Source: Lachnospiraceae bacterium M18-1 (GTDB lineage Bacteria; Bacillota; Clostridia; Lachnospirales; Lachnospiraceae). Taken from it: a stretch of DNA of 26,443 nucleotides. Below, one piece after another: positions 1 to 9,183 of this stretch. Position 1 is the stretch's first letter. Every line of letters starts with the position of its first letter. The position numbers and the translations under genes are program-made. Where the stretch lies: the NCBI GenBank assembly GCA_000403295.2, contig KE159609.1:1130777-1157219 (forward strand), in the 5' to 3' direction. The notes under the pieces are model-generated. The model saw only the letters and a list, made by a program, of their open reading frames with translations. It ran no database searches and had not been told where the DNA came from.

Positions 1-110
1 GCCGTTTCATAAGGTATACCCAAGGGCATCCCATTATGGCCATCCGGCCGTTTCATAAGGTATACCCAAGGGCATCCCATTATGGCCATCCGGCCATTTC
101 ATAAAGTATA
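1..110. repeat. 46-bp intergenic tandem repeat, two full units plus a partial third
   Basis: Two copies of a 46-bp unit (1-46 and 47-92) are identical, and a third diverges after about 18 bp (93-110). Each unit contains GGCCATCCGGCC-like and AAGGGCATCCC-like short palindromes. The same unit recurs at 3027-3072, followed by a partial copy at 3073-3090, on the other side of dapB-fbp. There are no spacers, so this is not CRISPR. It is probably a dispersed intergenic repeat family; its function is unknown. Confidence 0.85.
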
Positions 111-135
111 AATAGGCATATCAAAATGTTTGTTA

Positions 136-181
136 AAGGGATATCATTTGTTGAGGAATCTTCTCAAATATGATATCCTTT
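136..181. terminator. Hairpin upstream of dapB, possible terminator or operator
   Basis: GGATATCATTTG at 139-150 pairs with CAAATATGATATCC at 165-178 with a 2-nt bulge, and the stem extends by A-T and G-T pairs on the outside. A moderately T-rich tail follows on the + strand. It could end a gene lying left of the window or act in the dapB leader. A further palindromic ATGATATCAT lies just before the dapB ribosome binding site. Confidence 0.4.
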
Positions 182-236
182 ATTTATGTTGCTTTGAACA
201 GGAATGTAAAATGATATCATACAGGAGGAAAATGAC

Positions 237-995
237 ATGGTAAATGTGCTGATGCATGGATGCAACGGAAGGATGGGACAGATGATCACCGGCCTGGTGA
301 AGGACGATCCGGGGATTTCGATCACGGCGGGGGTAGATACGTATCAGGAGATACAGAATCCCTATCCGGTTTTTGATACGATCGGGAAATGCGATGTCAG
401 CGTGGATGTTGTGATCGACTTCTCTACGGCGTCTGCGCTGGAGGATGTTCTGACGTATTGCGCGGAAAAGCAGGTTCCGGCGGTGCTCTGCTCCACGGGA
501 TATTCGGAAGAGCAGCTGAGAAAGATCGAGGAGGCATCCGGAAAAACGGCAATTCTGAAATCTGCGAATATGTCCATGGGGATCAATCTGCTGCTGAAGC
601 TTCTGAGGGACGCGGCAAGGGTACTTGCTCCGGCAGGATATGACATGGAACTGGTGGAGCGTCATCATAACCAAAAGCTGGACGCGCCCAGCGGTACGGC
701 GCTGGCGCTGGCGGATTCTATGAACGAAGCGCTGAACGGGGAATATCATTATGTATATGACAGAAGCCAGGTGCGCCAGAAGAGGGATCAGAAAGAGATC
801 GGGATTTCCGCAGTCCGCGGCGGGACGATCGTGGGAGAGCATGAGGTTATTTTTGCGGGTGTGGATGAGGTCATTGAGTTTAAGCACACTGCCTTTTCCA
901 GAAGCGTATTCGGCAAAGGGGCGGTGGAAGCGGCAAAGTTCCTGGCTGGAAAGCCGGCAGGGATGTATGATATGAGCGATGTGATTCAGTTTTAA
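237..995 (+). CDS. dapB: 4-hydroxy-tetrahydrodipicolinate reductase (DapB)
   Basis: Reduces hydroxy-tetrahydrodipicolinate with NAD(P)H in the cytoplasmic diaminopimelate/lysine pathway, feeding peptidoglycan and lysine. The 252-residue product has the N-terminal Rossmann loop GCNGRMG (about residues 8-14) and the DapB signature ERHHNQKLDAPSGTA (about 140-154), which carries the catalytic His-His and Lys and the substrate-binding SGTA. Length is normal for the family. The ATG at 237 follows AGGAGG with good spacing. It is followed after 45 bp by fbp on the same strand, so co-transcription is possible, though the two pathways are unrelated. The upstream side carries the 46-bp repeats and a hairpin. 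Confidence 0.97.
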   Translation: MVNVLMHGCNGRMGQMITGLVKDDPGISITAGVDTYQEIQNPYPVFDTIGKCDVSVDVVIDFSTASALEDVLTYCAEKQVPAVLCSTGYSEEQLRKIEEASGKTAILKSANMSMGINLLLKLLRDAARVLAPAGYDMELVERHHNQKLDAPSGTALALADSMNEALNGEYHYVYDRSQVRQKRDQKEIGISAVRGGTIVGEHEVIFAGVDEVIEFKHTAFSRSVFGKGAVEAAKFLAGKPAGMYDMSDVIQF

Positions 996-1040
996 GAGGG
1001 GCGGATCTATATTTCATAGGGCGCAAATGAGGGAATTTGA

Positions 1041-2996
1041 ATGAAGAATTTAGAGACAAGATACCTGGAGAGACTGTCGGACCTGCATCCTACGATCGCG
1101 GCGGCATCCACGGAGATCATTAATTTACAGGCAATTTTAAATCTGCCGAAGGGGACGGAGCATTTTATCACGGATGTGCACGGCGAGTATGAGGCATTTG
1201 CACATGTACTGAAGAACGGTTCCGGGTCTGTACGACGCAAGATTGACGAGGTATTCGGCAATACATTGAGTACAAGGGAAAAACGGTCGCTGGCGACGCT
1301 GATCTATTATCCGAAAGAAAAGATGAGGATCGTAAGGAAGACGGAAGATAATATGGAGGACTGGTACAAGGTGAACCTGTACCGTCTGATCGAGGTAAGC
1401 AAGCGGGCGGCGAGCAAGTATACCCGCTCCAAGGTGCGCAAAGCCCTGCCGAGGGATTTTGCCTATGTTATCGAGGAGCTGATCACGGAAAAGGCGGAGG
1501 TCAATGATAAAGAATCCTATTATAATGAGATCATCATGACGATCATCCGGATCGGAAGGGCGGAAGGGTTTATAGCGGCAATCTCCTCTCTGATCCAGCG
1601 CCTGGTCGTGGACCATCTTCATATTGTGGGAGATATCTATGACCGGGGGCCGGGACCCCATATCATCATGGACAAGCTGATGAACTACCACTCCCTGGAT
1701 ATTCAGTGGGGAAACCATGACGTGCTTTGGATGGGCGCTGCGGCAGGGCAGCGGGGCTGTATTGCCAATGCGATCCGGATCTGCGCGCGCTATGGGAATC
1801 TGGATATCCTGGAGGACGGGTACGGCATCAACCTTCTGCCTCTGGCTTCTTTTGCCATACGAGTATATGAGACGGATCCATGTACCTGTTTTACATTGAA
1901 GGGACAGGATAATACTATCAGTAAGGCGGAGATGGAGATGAACCTGCGGATCCACAAGGCAATCTCCGTGATCCAGTTCAAGGTGGAGGGGCAGATCATT
2001 CTGCGGCAGAAGGGATTTCACATGGAAGACAGGGCTATGCTCCACCGGATCGACTATGAGAAGGGGACCATTTCTCTCAACGGGAAGGAATACGCCATGT
2101 TGGACATGAATTTCCCGACCATTGATCCGAAGGATCCTTACGCGCTGTCTGAGGAGGAAGAGGAAGTGATGGAACGCCTGGAACGCGCGTTTCTGAGCTG
2201 TGAGAAGCTTCAGGAGCATATGCGGCTTCTGCTGACCAAAGGCAACCTTTACAAGGTGCACAATAATAACCTGCTATATCATGGATGCGTGCCGCTCAAT
2301 ATGGATGGAAGCCTGCGGGAAGTGAATCTTTTCGGACATACCTTCAAGGGACGTTCTCTGTATGACGCGCTGGACCGCTATGTGCGCAAGGGCTTTTTTG
2401 CCCTGGATGAGCAGGACCGGGAGAACGGCAGGGATATTATGTGGTATATCTGGCTGAGCCCGGATTCCCCGCTGTTTGGCAAGGATAAGATGGCCACCTT
2501 TGAGCGGTATTTCCTCGGGGAGAAGGAGACCCATGTGGAAAAGAAGAATCCGTACTATAAGCTTCTGGAAAATGAAGAGGTGATCGACAACGTGATGCGG
2601 GAGTTCGGACTGTCTCCGGATCACGCTTATATCGTCAACGGGCACGTTCCGGTAAAGAGCAAAAACGGGGAGAATCCGGTCAAATGCAACGGGAAGGTGA
2701 TGGTCATTGACGGGGGATTTTCCAAGGCATACCAGAAGGAGACGGGGATCGCGGGTTATACGCTGATCTACAATTCCTACGGGCTGCGCCTGGTAGCTCA
2801 TGAGCCGTTTGAATCTACGGAGGCAGCTATCGAGCGGGAGAGTGATATCCATTCCGAGAGCGTGATCATCAAGCGGGTCATGGAACGGCGCCTGGTGGGA
2901 GATACGGATGCGGGCGCGGACCTGAGGGAACGTATCGCGGATCTGGAAGCGCTGCTGGCGGCGTACCGGAGCGGTGAGATCAAGGAGAAACGCTGA
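1041..2996 (+). CDS. fbp: Class III fructose-1,6-bisphosphatase
   Basis: Hydrolyses fructose-1,6-bisphosphate to fructose-6-phosphate in gluconeogenesis. The 651-residue product matches the large Firmicutes-type class III enzymes, which are unrelated to class I/II FBPases and use a calcineurin-like metallophosphatase fold. Visible metal-site motifs are DVHGEYEAF (about residue 44), GDIYDRGPGPH (about 196) and GNHDVLWMG (about 223). GHVPVK and VIDGGFSKAYQ near residues 540-570 provide the late His/Asp-rich motifs. A GAGGG ribosome site precedes the ATG. The gene lies between two clusters of the same 46-bp intergenic repeat. Long antisense reading frames cover it but look like shadows. Confidence 0.97.
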   Translation: MKNLETRYLERLSDLHPTIAAASTEIINLQAILNLPKGTEHFITDVHGEYEAFAHVLKNGSGSVRRKIDEVFGNTLSTREKRSLATLIYYPKEKMRIVRKTEDNMEDWYKVNLYRLIEVSKRAASKYTRSKVRKALPRDFAYVIEELITEKAEVNDKESYYNEIIMTIIRIGRAEGFIAAISSLIQRLVVDHLHIVGDIYDRGPGPHIIMDKLMNYHSLDIQWGNHDVLWMGAAAGQRGCIANAIRICARYGNLDILEDGYGINLLPLASFAIRVYETDPCTCFTLKGQDNTISKAEMEMNLRIHKAISVIQFKVEGQIILRQKGFHMEDRAMLHRIDYEKGTISLNGKEYAMLDMNFPTIDPKDPYALSEEEEEVMERLERAFLSCEKLQEHMRLLLTKGNLYKVHNNNLLYHGCVPLNMDGSLREVNLFGHTFKGRSLYDALDRYVRKGFFALDEQDRENGRDIMWYIWLSPDSPLFGKDKMATFERYFLGEKETHVEKKNPYYKLLENEEVIDNVMREFGLSPDHAYIVNGHVPVKSKNGENPVKCNGKVMVIDGGFSKAYQKETGIAGYTLIYNSYGLRLVAHEPFESTEAAIERESDIHSESVIIKRVMERRLVGDTDAGADLRERIADLEALLAAYRSGEIKEKR

Positions 2997-3026
2997 TTGA
3001 ATGTGGGGCTCGGGCAGAGCCATCCG

Positions 3027-3090
3027 GCCGTTTCACAAAGTATACCCAAGGGCATCCCATTATGGCCATCCGGCCGTTTCATAATGTATA
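3027..3090. repeat. 46-bp intergenic repeat, second locus
   Basis: One full 46-bp unit (3027-3072) with two or three base changes relative to 1-46, then the first part of another (3073-3090). It begins about 30 bp after the fbp stop. The two loci are in the same orientation and bracket dapB-fbp. Confidence 0.85.
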
Positions 3091-3179
3091 GTTTTTTTGG
3101 AAATATTTACATACATAATATCGATTTTTTTGAAGATATTACATGTATGAAAAATATTTTTTGAAAGGGAGAAAAAACT

Positions 3180-3602
3180 ATGAAAAGATATAAGAAGCTT
3201 CTATTATTAGTGGTATGTACCGGGGTGATCGGCAGCATGACTGCCTGCGGAAGGAACAGGGATACTGACGGCGCGGACCAGACAGATACGGAGAATATCG
3301 ACCGGGATGACAATATGAATGATGCAACCGGCGGAAACAACAGTACCAACAAAAATGATACGACCAATGGGACCGACAAGAACAACAGGAACGATAAGAA
3401 CAATACGAACAATGGAACTGACAAGAATAATGGAACTACCAACAATAACGGAACTACCAACAATAACGGAACCAACGGTACAAATAACGGAACTACCGAC
3501 AGAAACGATGGGGACGGCGTGATCGGGGATGCAATAGACGACGTAGAAGACGATGTAAGAGACGGTATTGATGACGTGGCGGATGATGTCAAAAACAGAT
3601 AA
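3180..3602 (+). CDS. Small Asn/Thr/Asp-rich predicted lipoprotein
   Basis: A 140-residue protein with a lipoprotein signal: MKRYKK, a hydrophobic stretch LLLLVVCTGVIG, then a lipobox ending MTAC with Cys at about residue 23, so it is probably anchored to the outer face of the membrane. The mature part is low complexity: a charged/Asn-rich stretch, then NNGTT-type short tandem repeats (about residues 75-110, the DNA repeating GGAACTACCAACAATAAC), then a very acidic tail of DDV/IDDV-like repeats. The start follows GAAAGGGAG. It stands alone, with an AT-rich upstream region and its own terminator at 3620. I recognise no enzymatic domain; function unknown. Confidence 0.85.
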   Translation: MKRYKKLLLLVVCTGVIGSMTACGRNRDTDGADQTDTENIDRDDNMNDATGGNNSTNKNDTTNGTDKNNRNDKNNTNNGTDKNNGTTNNNGTTNNNGTNGTNNGTTDRNDGDGVIGDAIDDVEDDVRDGIDDVADDVKNR

Positions 3603-3619
3603 CAGTTGACAATGACAGG

Positions 3620-3649
3620 GGAGCCGGGAATGCAGTACGGCTCCTTTTT
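3620..3649 (+). terminator. Rho-independent terminator after the lipoprotein gene
   Basis: GGAGCCG (3620-3626) pairs with CGGCTCC (3638-3644) and is followed directly by TTTTTC. It lies 18 bp after the lipoprotein stop codon. Confidence 0.85.
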
Positions 3650-3780
3650 CCGTATACGGGGATTTATCCGAAGATTCCGGCGCGCTGTCAGGTATCGAAA
3701 TGACATGGCAGCCGCGGTCCGGATGATATTGACCGCTGTGGAAACCGAACGAGGAAATGGAGAAGGATAGGGGCAGGAAC

Positions 3781-4557
3781 ATGAAATTCAGACCTTGCAT
3801 TGATATACATAATGGAAAAGTAAAACAAATCGTAGGAGGCAGCCTGACGGATCAGGGAGATCAGGCAGAGACCAATTTTGCTTCGGAGCTGGACGCGGCA
3901 TATTATGCGAAGCTGTACAAAAGGGACGGGCTTACGGGGGGACATATGATCCTTCTGAATGGTCAGGATTCCCCCTACTATGAGGCAGACAGGAGGCAGG
4001 CATTTTCCGCGCTGCGGGAATATCCCGGTGGCCTGCAGATCGGAGGCGGGATCACGGCGGAGAATGCGGGCGCGTTTCTGGAAGCGGGGGCCAGCCATGT
4101 GATCGTCACATCCTATGTATTCCAAAACGGAATCTTTCAGAGAGAAAACCTGGAAAAACTGAAACGCTCGGTCGGCCGGGAACGCATCGTCCTGGATCTG
4201 AGCTGCCGGAAACGGGACGGGGCGTACTACATCGTGACAAACCGCTGGCAGACCTTTACATCGGTTAAGCTGGAAAGAGGAACACTGGAAATGCTGGCGG
4301 GGGAGTGCGGTGAATTTTTGATCCACGGGGTGGATGTGGAGGGGAAGTCCTCCGGCGTGGAGGAGGACCTGGTCCGTATGCTGGCAGAGTGGAACGGGGC
4401 GGATATGACCTACGCGGGGGGCATCGGCAGCATGGAAGAGCTGGAGCATTTCCGGAGGATCAGCGGCGGAAGGCTGGACTTTACCATCGGGAGTGCCCTG
4501 GATCTGTTCGGAGGAAAGATCCCCTACAGGGAGCTTTGCAGAATGAAAACAACTTGA
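3781..4557 (+). CDS. hisA: Eukaryote-type (HIS6-like) ProFAR isomerase, HisA
   Basis: Isomerises ProFAR to PRFAR in histidine synthesis, as a (beta/alpha)8 barrel. The sequence resembles yeast HIS6 more than standard bacterial HisA. Shared segments (recalled family knowledge) include CIDIHNGKVKQIVGG at the N-terminus, YYAKLYK, LQIGGGI, VIVTSYVF, VLDLSCRKRDG, NRWQTFT, EFLIHGVDVEG, YAGGI, and a C-terminal LDFTIGSALDLFGG. The catalytic Asp pair would be CID near residue 7 and the Asp of GVDVEG. I chose the ATG at 3781 because it fits the family N-terminus; 24 bp upstream, 3757 is an in-frame ATG with an overly close ribosome site. It is not in a his operon here, which is unusual. Confidence 0.88.
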   Translation: MKFRPCIDIHNGKVKQIVGGSLTDQGDQAETNFASELDAAYYAKLYKRDGLTGGHMILLNGQDSPYYEADRRQAFSALREYPGGLQIGGGITAENAGAFLEAGASHVIVTSYVFQNGIFQRENLEKLKRSVGRERIVLDLSCRKRDGAYYIVTNRWQTFTSVKLERGTLEMLAGECGEFLIHGVDVEGKSSGVEEDLVRMLAEWNGADMTYAGGIGSMEELEHFRRISGGRLDFTIGSALDLFGGKIPYRELCRMKTT

Positions 4558-4631
4558 AAATCCACAGGATTTGATATAAGATAAGTTGTAGAATAAATGA
4601 AATGTAAAGATAGAAGATGAGGAAATGCCTA

Positions 4632-4853
4632 ATGAGTGAAAAGGAATTAGCAAAGCAGATCATTGATCAGCTTCCAGAATATAAAATAAGTAATTTGCTG
4701 CTATTTTTAAAGGGGATTCAATTTGATGATGAACTGGAAGATGATTTTTATTGTGAGAGATTAGTGGAAGATTATCTGAATAATACGGATCCTGAAAAAC
4801 ATGAATCCATAACCCTTGAGGAATTGGCAAAAAGGGAAGGGATTGAACTATGA
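4632..4853 (+). CDS. Antitoxin of a RelE-type pair
   Basis: A 73-residue acidic protein with helices expected in the first half (SEKELAKQIIDQLPEYK) and a C-terminal tail ITLEELAKREGIEL, a pattern typical of small antitoxins that wrap around a RelE/ParE toxin. It overlaps the toxin start by 4 bp (ATGA), so translation is coupled. GAGGAA precedes the ATG at 4632; an in-frame ATG at 4617 is a weaker alternative. Family knowledge says such antitoxins neutralise the toxin and repress their own promoter; no operator was identified here. The pair is more AT-rich than hisA and secA, which suggests acquisition. Confidence 0.8.
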   Translation: MSEKELAKQIIDQLPEYKISNLLLFLKGIQFDDELEDDFYCERLVEDYLNNTDPEKHESITLEELAKREGIEL

Positions 4854-5110
4854 AGTATACGATCATCATTGAAAAACTGGCAGAAAAGTTTATTGTTAAA
4901 CTTTCAAAGCCTGAAAAAGAAAGGGTGTTGAAGGCAATCTATAAATTACCGGAAGGCAATGATATAAAGCAGATGCGCGGAAAGAAAAGCAAAGGAATGT
5001 ATCGTCTCAGAGTAGGAGATTACAGAATTATTTATACTGTAGATAACGGCAGGCTGATTGTATGCGTTGTAGATGCCGGAAACAGGGGAGATATTTATAA
5101 AAGATATTGA
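4850..5110 (+). CDS. RelE/ParE-family toxin
   Basis: An 86-residue basic protein with the RelE/ParE fold pattern: an N-terminal beta strand, a helix ending KPEKERVLKAIYKLP, KQMRGKKSKGMYRLRVGDYRIIYTVD, and a last strand with NRGDIYKRY. The GxYRLRVGDYRIIY core and the C-terminal R-x-D-IYKRY are the family hallmarks; in RelE proteins, basic residues in this region cut mRNA in the ribosome A site. Whether this one is a RelE RNase or a ParE-like gyrase poison cannot be decided by eye. It is translationally coupled to the upstream antitoxin and sits as a two-gene cassette between hisA and secA. Confidence 0.88.
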   Translation: MKYTIIIEKLAEKFIVKLSKPEKERVLKAIYKLPEGNDIKQMRGKKSKGMYRLRVGDYRIIYTVDNGRLIVCVVDAGNRGDIYKRY

Positions 5111-5179
5111 TCTTGAGAGGAGGAGCGGGGAATATTCCGTCAGATATCCCCTGGAGTTTGTTAATAAACTATGAATCAG

Positions 5180-5208
5180 TTGAATTTGAGGGAAGTTAGT
5201 GTTAAAAT
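5180..5208 (+). promoter_or_regulatory. Predicted sigma-A promoter for secA
   Basis: TTGAAT (5180-5185), a 17-bp spacer and TAAAAT (5203-5208) give near-consensus -35 and -10 boxes. Transcription would start near 5215, about 30 bp before the secA start. Confidence 0.6.
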
Positions 5209-5247
5209 ACAATCTGAATAAACATAAGAAGGAGTTAATTGCAGATT

Positions 5248-7818
5248 ATGGGCTTGATAGAGAAAATATTTGGTACGCACAGCGAAAACGAACTGAAGCG
5301 TATTTACCCGATCGTAGACCGGATCGAGGCGCTGGAGCCTGAGATGCAGGCACTCAGTGACGAGGAGCTCAAAGGCAAGACCCGGGAGTTTCGGGCGCGC
5401 CTGGAGGAAGGGGAGACCCTGGACGACCTTCTTCCTGAGGCATTTGCGGCTGTCAGGGAAGCTGCGGTGAGAAGTCTGGGCATGCGGCATTACCGGGTAC
5501 AGCTGATCGGCGGTGTGATCCTGCATCAGGGCAGAATTGCCGAGATGAGGACCGGGGAAGGTAAGACGCTTGTATCTACGCTGCCGGCATATCTGAACGC
5601 GCTTCCGGGAGAAGGTGTCCACATTGTCACGGTCAACGACTACCTGGCAAAGCGTGACGCGGAGTGGATGGGTAAAGTGCATGAATTTCTGGGGCTGACA
5701 GTTGGCGTCGTGCTCAACAGCATGGATAATGACGAACGCCGTAAGGAGTATAACTGTGACATTACCTATGTGACGAACAATGAGCTGGGATTTGATTACC
5801 TCCGTGACAACATGGTCATCTACAAGGAGCAGCTGGTACAGCGGGGACTCCATTACGCGATCATCGACGAGGTGGACTCGGTCCTGATCGACGAGGCAAG
5901 GACACCGCTGATCATCTCCGGGCAGAGCGGCAAGTCTACGAAGCTCTATGAAGCCTGTGATATCCTTGCAAGACAGCTGGAACGGGGCGAGGCAAGCGGC
6001 GAGTTCTCCAAGATGAATGCCATCATGGGGGAAGAGATCGAAGAGACTGGAGACTACATTGTCAACGAAAAGGAAAAATCCGTCAATCTGACCGAGGACG
6101 GCGTGAAGAAGGTGGAGAAGTTCTTCCATCTGGAAAACCTGGCCGATCCGGAGAACTTAGAGGTTCAGCACAACATCATCCTTGCGCTGCGGGCGCACAA
6201 TCTGATGTTCCGAGATCAGGATTATGTGGTGACCCCGGAGGGAGAGGTGGTCATTGTTGATGAATTTACCGGACGTATCATGCCGGGACGGCGTTATTCG
6301 GACGGACTCCATCAGGCCATTGAAGCGAAGGAGCATGTGAAGGTGAGACGGGAGAGCAAGACTCTGGCTACCATTACCTTCCAGAACCTGTTTAACAAAT
6401 TTGAGAAGAAGAGCGGTATGACAGGTACCGCCCTGACAGAAGAAAAAGAATTTCGTGATATCTACGGGATGGACGTAGTGGAGATCCCGACCAATCTTCC
6501 GGTCCAGAGGAAGGACCTGGACGACGCGGTCTATAAGACGAAGGAAGGAAAGTACCGGGCAGTCGTGGAAGCCGTCAAGGAAGCGCATGCCGCCGGGCAG
6601 CCGGTTCTGGTGGGAACCATCACCATCGAGGTGTCGGAGCTTTTGAGCAAGATGCTGAAAAAGCAGGGAATCCAGCACAATGTCCTGAACGCCAAGTTCC
6701 ATGAGATGGAGGCGGAGATCGTAGCGGACGCGGGAGTCCACGGCGCGGTGACCATTGCCACCAATATGGCGGGCCGTGGTACGGATATCAAGTTGGACGA
6801 CGAGGCCAAGGCAGCCGGAGGTTTGAAAATCATCGGTACGGAACGGCATGAATCCAGGCGGATCGACAACCAGCTCCGGGGACGTTCCGGACGTCAGGGA
6901 GACCCAGGGGAATCCCGTTTCTATATTTCCCTGGAGGACGACCTGCTGCGCCTGTTCGGTTCCGAGAAGCTGATGAGCGTGTTCAATACGCTGGGTGTGG
7001 AAGAGGACGAACAGATCGAACATAAGATGCTTTCCGGCGCCATTGAGAAAGCGCAGAAGAAGATTGAGAGCAACAACTTCGGAATCCGTAAGAACCTGCT
7101 GGAATATGACCAGGTCATGAACGAGCAGCGTGAGATCATCTACGGGGAACGCCGCCGGGTGCTGGACGGGGAGAGCATGCGGGATACGGTTTACAATATG
7201 ATCACCGAGTATGTGGAGAATACGGTGGATCGGCACGTATCGGCGGAAGTGGACTCGGAAGAATGGGACCTGGCCGGATTGGATGTGGCGCTTCACGGCG
7301 TGATTCCGCAGCTTGAGATTCCTTCTGCAAAGGAAGCGGAGGACATGCAGCAGAAAGAACTGAAGCACCTGCTGAAGGAACGGGCTGTCAAGGCATACGA
7401 GGCGAAGGAAGCGGAGTTCCCGGAGCCGGAGCATATCCGGGAGCTGGAGCGTGTCGTATTGCTGAAAGCCATTGACGGAAGATGGATGGATCACATCGAC
7501 GATATGGATCAGCTCCGTCAGGGAATCGGCCTGCAGGCCTATGGGCAGCGGGATCCGCTGGTAGAGTATAAGATGACGGGCTACGACATGTTCGGCGGCA
7601 TGACCAATGCCATTGCCGAGATCACCATCCGCACCCTGTTCCATATACGGGTAGAGCAGAAGGTGGAACGGGAGCAGGTTGCCAAGGTGACCGGCACCAA
7701 CAAGGACGACAGCGCCGCGCGCGCTCCGAAGCGGCGCGACACGAAGAAGGTCTACCCCAACGACCCGTGTCCCTGCGGAAGCGGCAAGAAGTATAAGCAG
7801 TGCTGCGGAAGAAAGTGA
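5248..7818 (+). CDS. secA: Preprotein translocase ATPase SecA
   Basis: Motor that drives unfolded preproteins through SecYEG at the cytoplasmic face of the membrane. The product of about 856 residues has the DEAD motor signature: Walker A MRTGEGKT (about residues 98-105), Walker B-like [17 protein letters not shown] (about 205-221), the preprotein cross-linking region, motif [19 protein letters not shown] and [13 protein letters not shown] of the second motor domain, the scaffold/wing domains, and a C-terminal zinc-binding SEC-C tail [13 protein letters not shown] that contacts SecB or ribosomes. Length is normal. MGLIEKIFG at 5248 fits the family, but GGAG at 5231-5234 is far from it; an in-frame TTG at 5239 is nearer. 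prfB follows, as in many Firmicutes. Confidence 0.98.
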   Translation: MGLIEKIFGTHSENELKRIYPIVDRIEALEPEMQALSDEELKGKTREFRARLEEGETLDDLLPEAFAAVREAAVRSLGMRHYRVQLIGGVILHQGRIAEMRTGEGKTLVSTLPAYLNALPGEGVHIVTVNDYLAKRDAEWMGKVHEFLGLTVGVVLNSMDNDERRKEYNCDITYVTNNELGFDYLRDNMVIYKEQLVQRGLHYAIIDEVDSVLIDEARTPLIISGQSGKSTKLYEACDILARQLERGEASGEFSKMNAIMGEEIEETGDYIVNEKEKSVNLTEDGVKKVEKFFHLENLADPENLEVQHNIILALRAHNLMFRDQDYVVTPEGEVVIVDEFTGRIMPGRRYSDGLHQAIEAKEHVKVRRESKTLATITFQNLFNKFEKKSGMTGTALTEEKEFRDIYGMDVVEIPTNLPVQRKDLDDAVYKTKEGKYRAVVEAVKEAHAAGQPVLVGTITIEVSELLSKMLKKQGIQHNVLNAKFHEMEAEIVADAGVHGAVTIATNMAGRGTDIKLDDEAKAAGGLKIIGTERHESRRIDNQLRGRSGRQGDPGESRFYISLEDDLLRLFGSEKLMSVFNTLGVEEDEQIEHKMLSGAIEKAQKKIESNNFGIRKNLLEYDQVMNEQREIIYGERRRVLDGESMRDTVYNMITEYVENTVDRHVSAEVDSEEWDLAGLDVALHGVIPQLEIPSAKEAEDMQQKELKHLLKERAVKAYEAKEAEFPEPEHIRELERVVLLKAIDGRWMDHIDDMDQLRQGIGLQAYGQRDPLVEYKMTGYDMFGGMTNAIAEITIRTLFHIRVEQKVEREQVAKVTGTNKDDSAARAPKRRDTKKVYPNDPCPCGSGKKYKQCCGRK

Positions 7819-7944
7819 TATTAAGTCTGCACAAGACAGAAACGAGACCGGCTGCCGTGCAGAGGAGCTGTTCTGCGCGCAGCATGTGTCTGAGGCTGAC
7901 GGGCGCGATGCCCGGTATTCATTAAAAAGAAAGAGGTGATTAAG

Positions 7945-9049
7945 GTGGTTTTATTAGATGAATTAAAAGCAACTCTGCTTGCATATGAAGAACCGCTGAA
8001 AGATTTGAGGGATTCACTTTGACTTAGCGTCAAAGAAAGAAAGAATCGAAGAACTGGAAAGAAATATAGAAGAACCTGGATTCTGGGATAAACCGGAGGA
8101 ATCCCAGCATACGATGAAGGAGTTGAAAAGCCTTCAGGACGCGGTCAAGCAGATCGAGGGGATGTTTGCGGATCATGAGGATCTGGGGCTTCTCATCGAG
8201 ATGAGCGAGGAAGAGCCGGATGAAGGGACGATCGCTGAGATCGAGGAAGAACTGGAACGATTCAAAGCGGAATTTGAAGAACTGCGGATCCAGACGCTCC
8301 TGACCGGGGAGTACGATAAGAGCAACGCCATCGTGACACTGCATGCGGGAGCCGGCGGGACCGAGTCCTGCGACTGGACGGGGATGCTCTACCGGATGTA
8401 CAGCCGGTGGGCGGAGAAGAAAGGCTTTTCCCTGGAAGTCCTGGATTATCTGGAAGGGGATGTGGCCGGGATCAAGGGAGTGACTTTTGAGGTATCCGGC
8501 GAGAATGCCTATGGTTTCCTGCGTTCGGAGAAAGGGGTGCACCGTCTGGTGCGGATTTCCCCGTTCAATGCGGCGGGCAAGCGGCAGACGTCCTTTTCTT
8601 CCTGCGACGTGATTCCGGATATTGAGGATGACATTGAGATTGATATCAATGACGATGATCTTCGGATTGATACATACCGCTCCAGCGGTGCGGGAGGCCA
8701 GCACATCAACAAGACCTCCTCGGCCATCCGGATCACCCATCTTCCCACCGGGATCGTGGTACAGTGCCAGAATGAACGTTCCCAGCACCAGAACAAGGAC
8801 AAGGCGATGCAGATGCTGAAATCCAAGCTGTATCTGCTCAAGCAGCAGGAGCAGGCGGAAAAGATGTCTGATATCCGGGGAGATGTTAAGGATATCAATT
8901 TCGGAAATCAGATCCGCTCCTACGTGATGCAGCCCTACACCATGGTCAAGGATCATCGGACCAATGCGGAGATCAGCAATGTGAACGGTGTGATGGACGG
9001 AAATATCGATCCGTTTATCAATGCTTATCTGGGGGCTTCCGGTAAATAA
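7945..9049 (+). CDS. prfB: Peptide chain release factor 2 (RF2), read through a programmed +1 frameshift
   Basis: Recognises UGA and UAA stop codons and triggers peptide release. Translation starts at GTG 7945 (GAGGTGA ribosome site) and reads 25 codons to CTT TGA C at 8017-8023. A +1 slip there skips one T and continues as GAC TTA GCG, giving about 367 residues, normal for RF2. A Shine-Dalgarno-like GAGGGA lies just upstream of the slip site and CTT-TGA-C is the classic RF2 sequence, so this is autoregulation and not a mutation: low RF2 slows termination at the internal UGA and favours the shift. Key motifs are the SPF stop-recognition tripeptide in VRISPFNAAG and the catalytic GGQ in GAGGQHINKTSSA. 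It follows secA. Confidence 0.97.
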
Positions 9050-9065
9050 GAAAATAATAGAAAAG

Positions 9066-9096
9066 GAACAGCAGACATTTGACAGGTCTGCTGTTC
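9066..9096. terminator. Hairpin between prfB and hom
   Basis: GAACAGCAGAC (9066-9076) and GTCTGCTGTTC (9086-9096) form a perfect 11-bp stem. No T-run follows on the + strand, so it may be a weak terminator or an mRNA-processing/stability structure. Confidence 0.5.
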
Positions 9097-9183
9097 TGAG
9101 TTGGCTGCTGTTCACGGTGCGTTGCACCCAGCTGCAGGGCATCCGGACGAAAAATACAAAATCATAAGGAAAGGGAGAAAAAG

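Noticed and set aside
1..92. Direct repeats resembling a CRISPR array
   Set aside because: Units abut with no unique spacers, and no cas genes are present.
1137..2261. Long minus-strand open frames over fbp, and similar ones over secA (6157-7644), prfB (8030-9142) and the ApgM-like gene (10612-11766)
   Set aside because: They lie antisense to clearly recognised genes, have no family motifs and no ribosome sites; they reflect codon bias of the real genes.
7945..8113. prfB as a frameshifted pseudogene or as a gene starting at 8114
   Set aside because: The internal UGA is in the classic RF2 slip context, and the N-terminal domain before 8114 is needed for a normal-length protein.
9066..9096. 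Hairpin after prfB as a T-box or riboswitch for hom
   Set aside because: A simple 11-bp stem with no T-box, SAM or lysine riboswitch features in the short leader.
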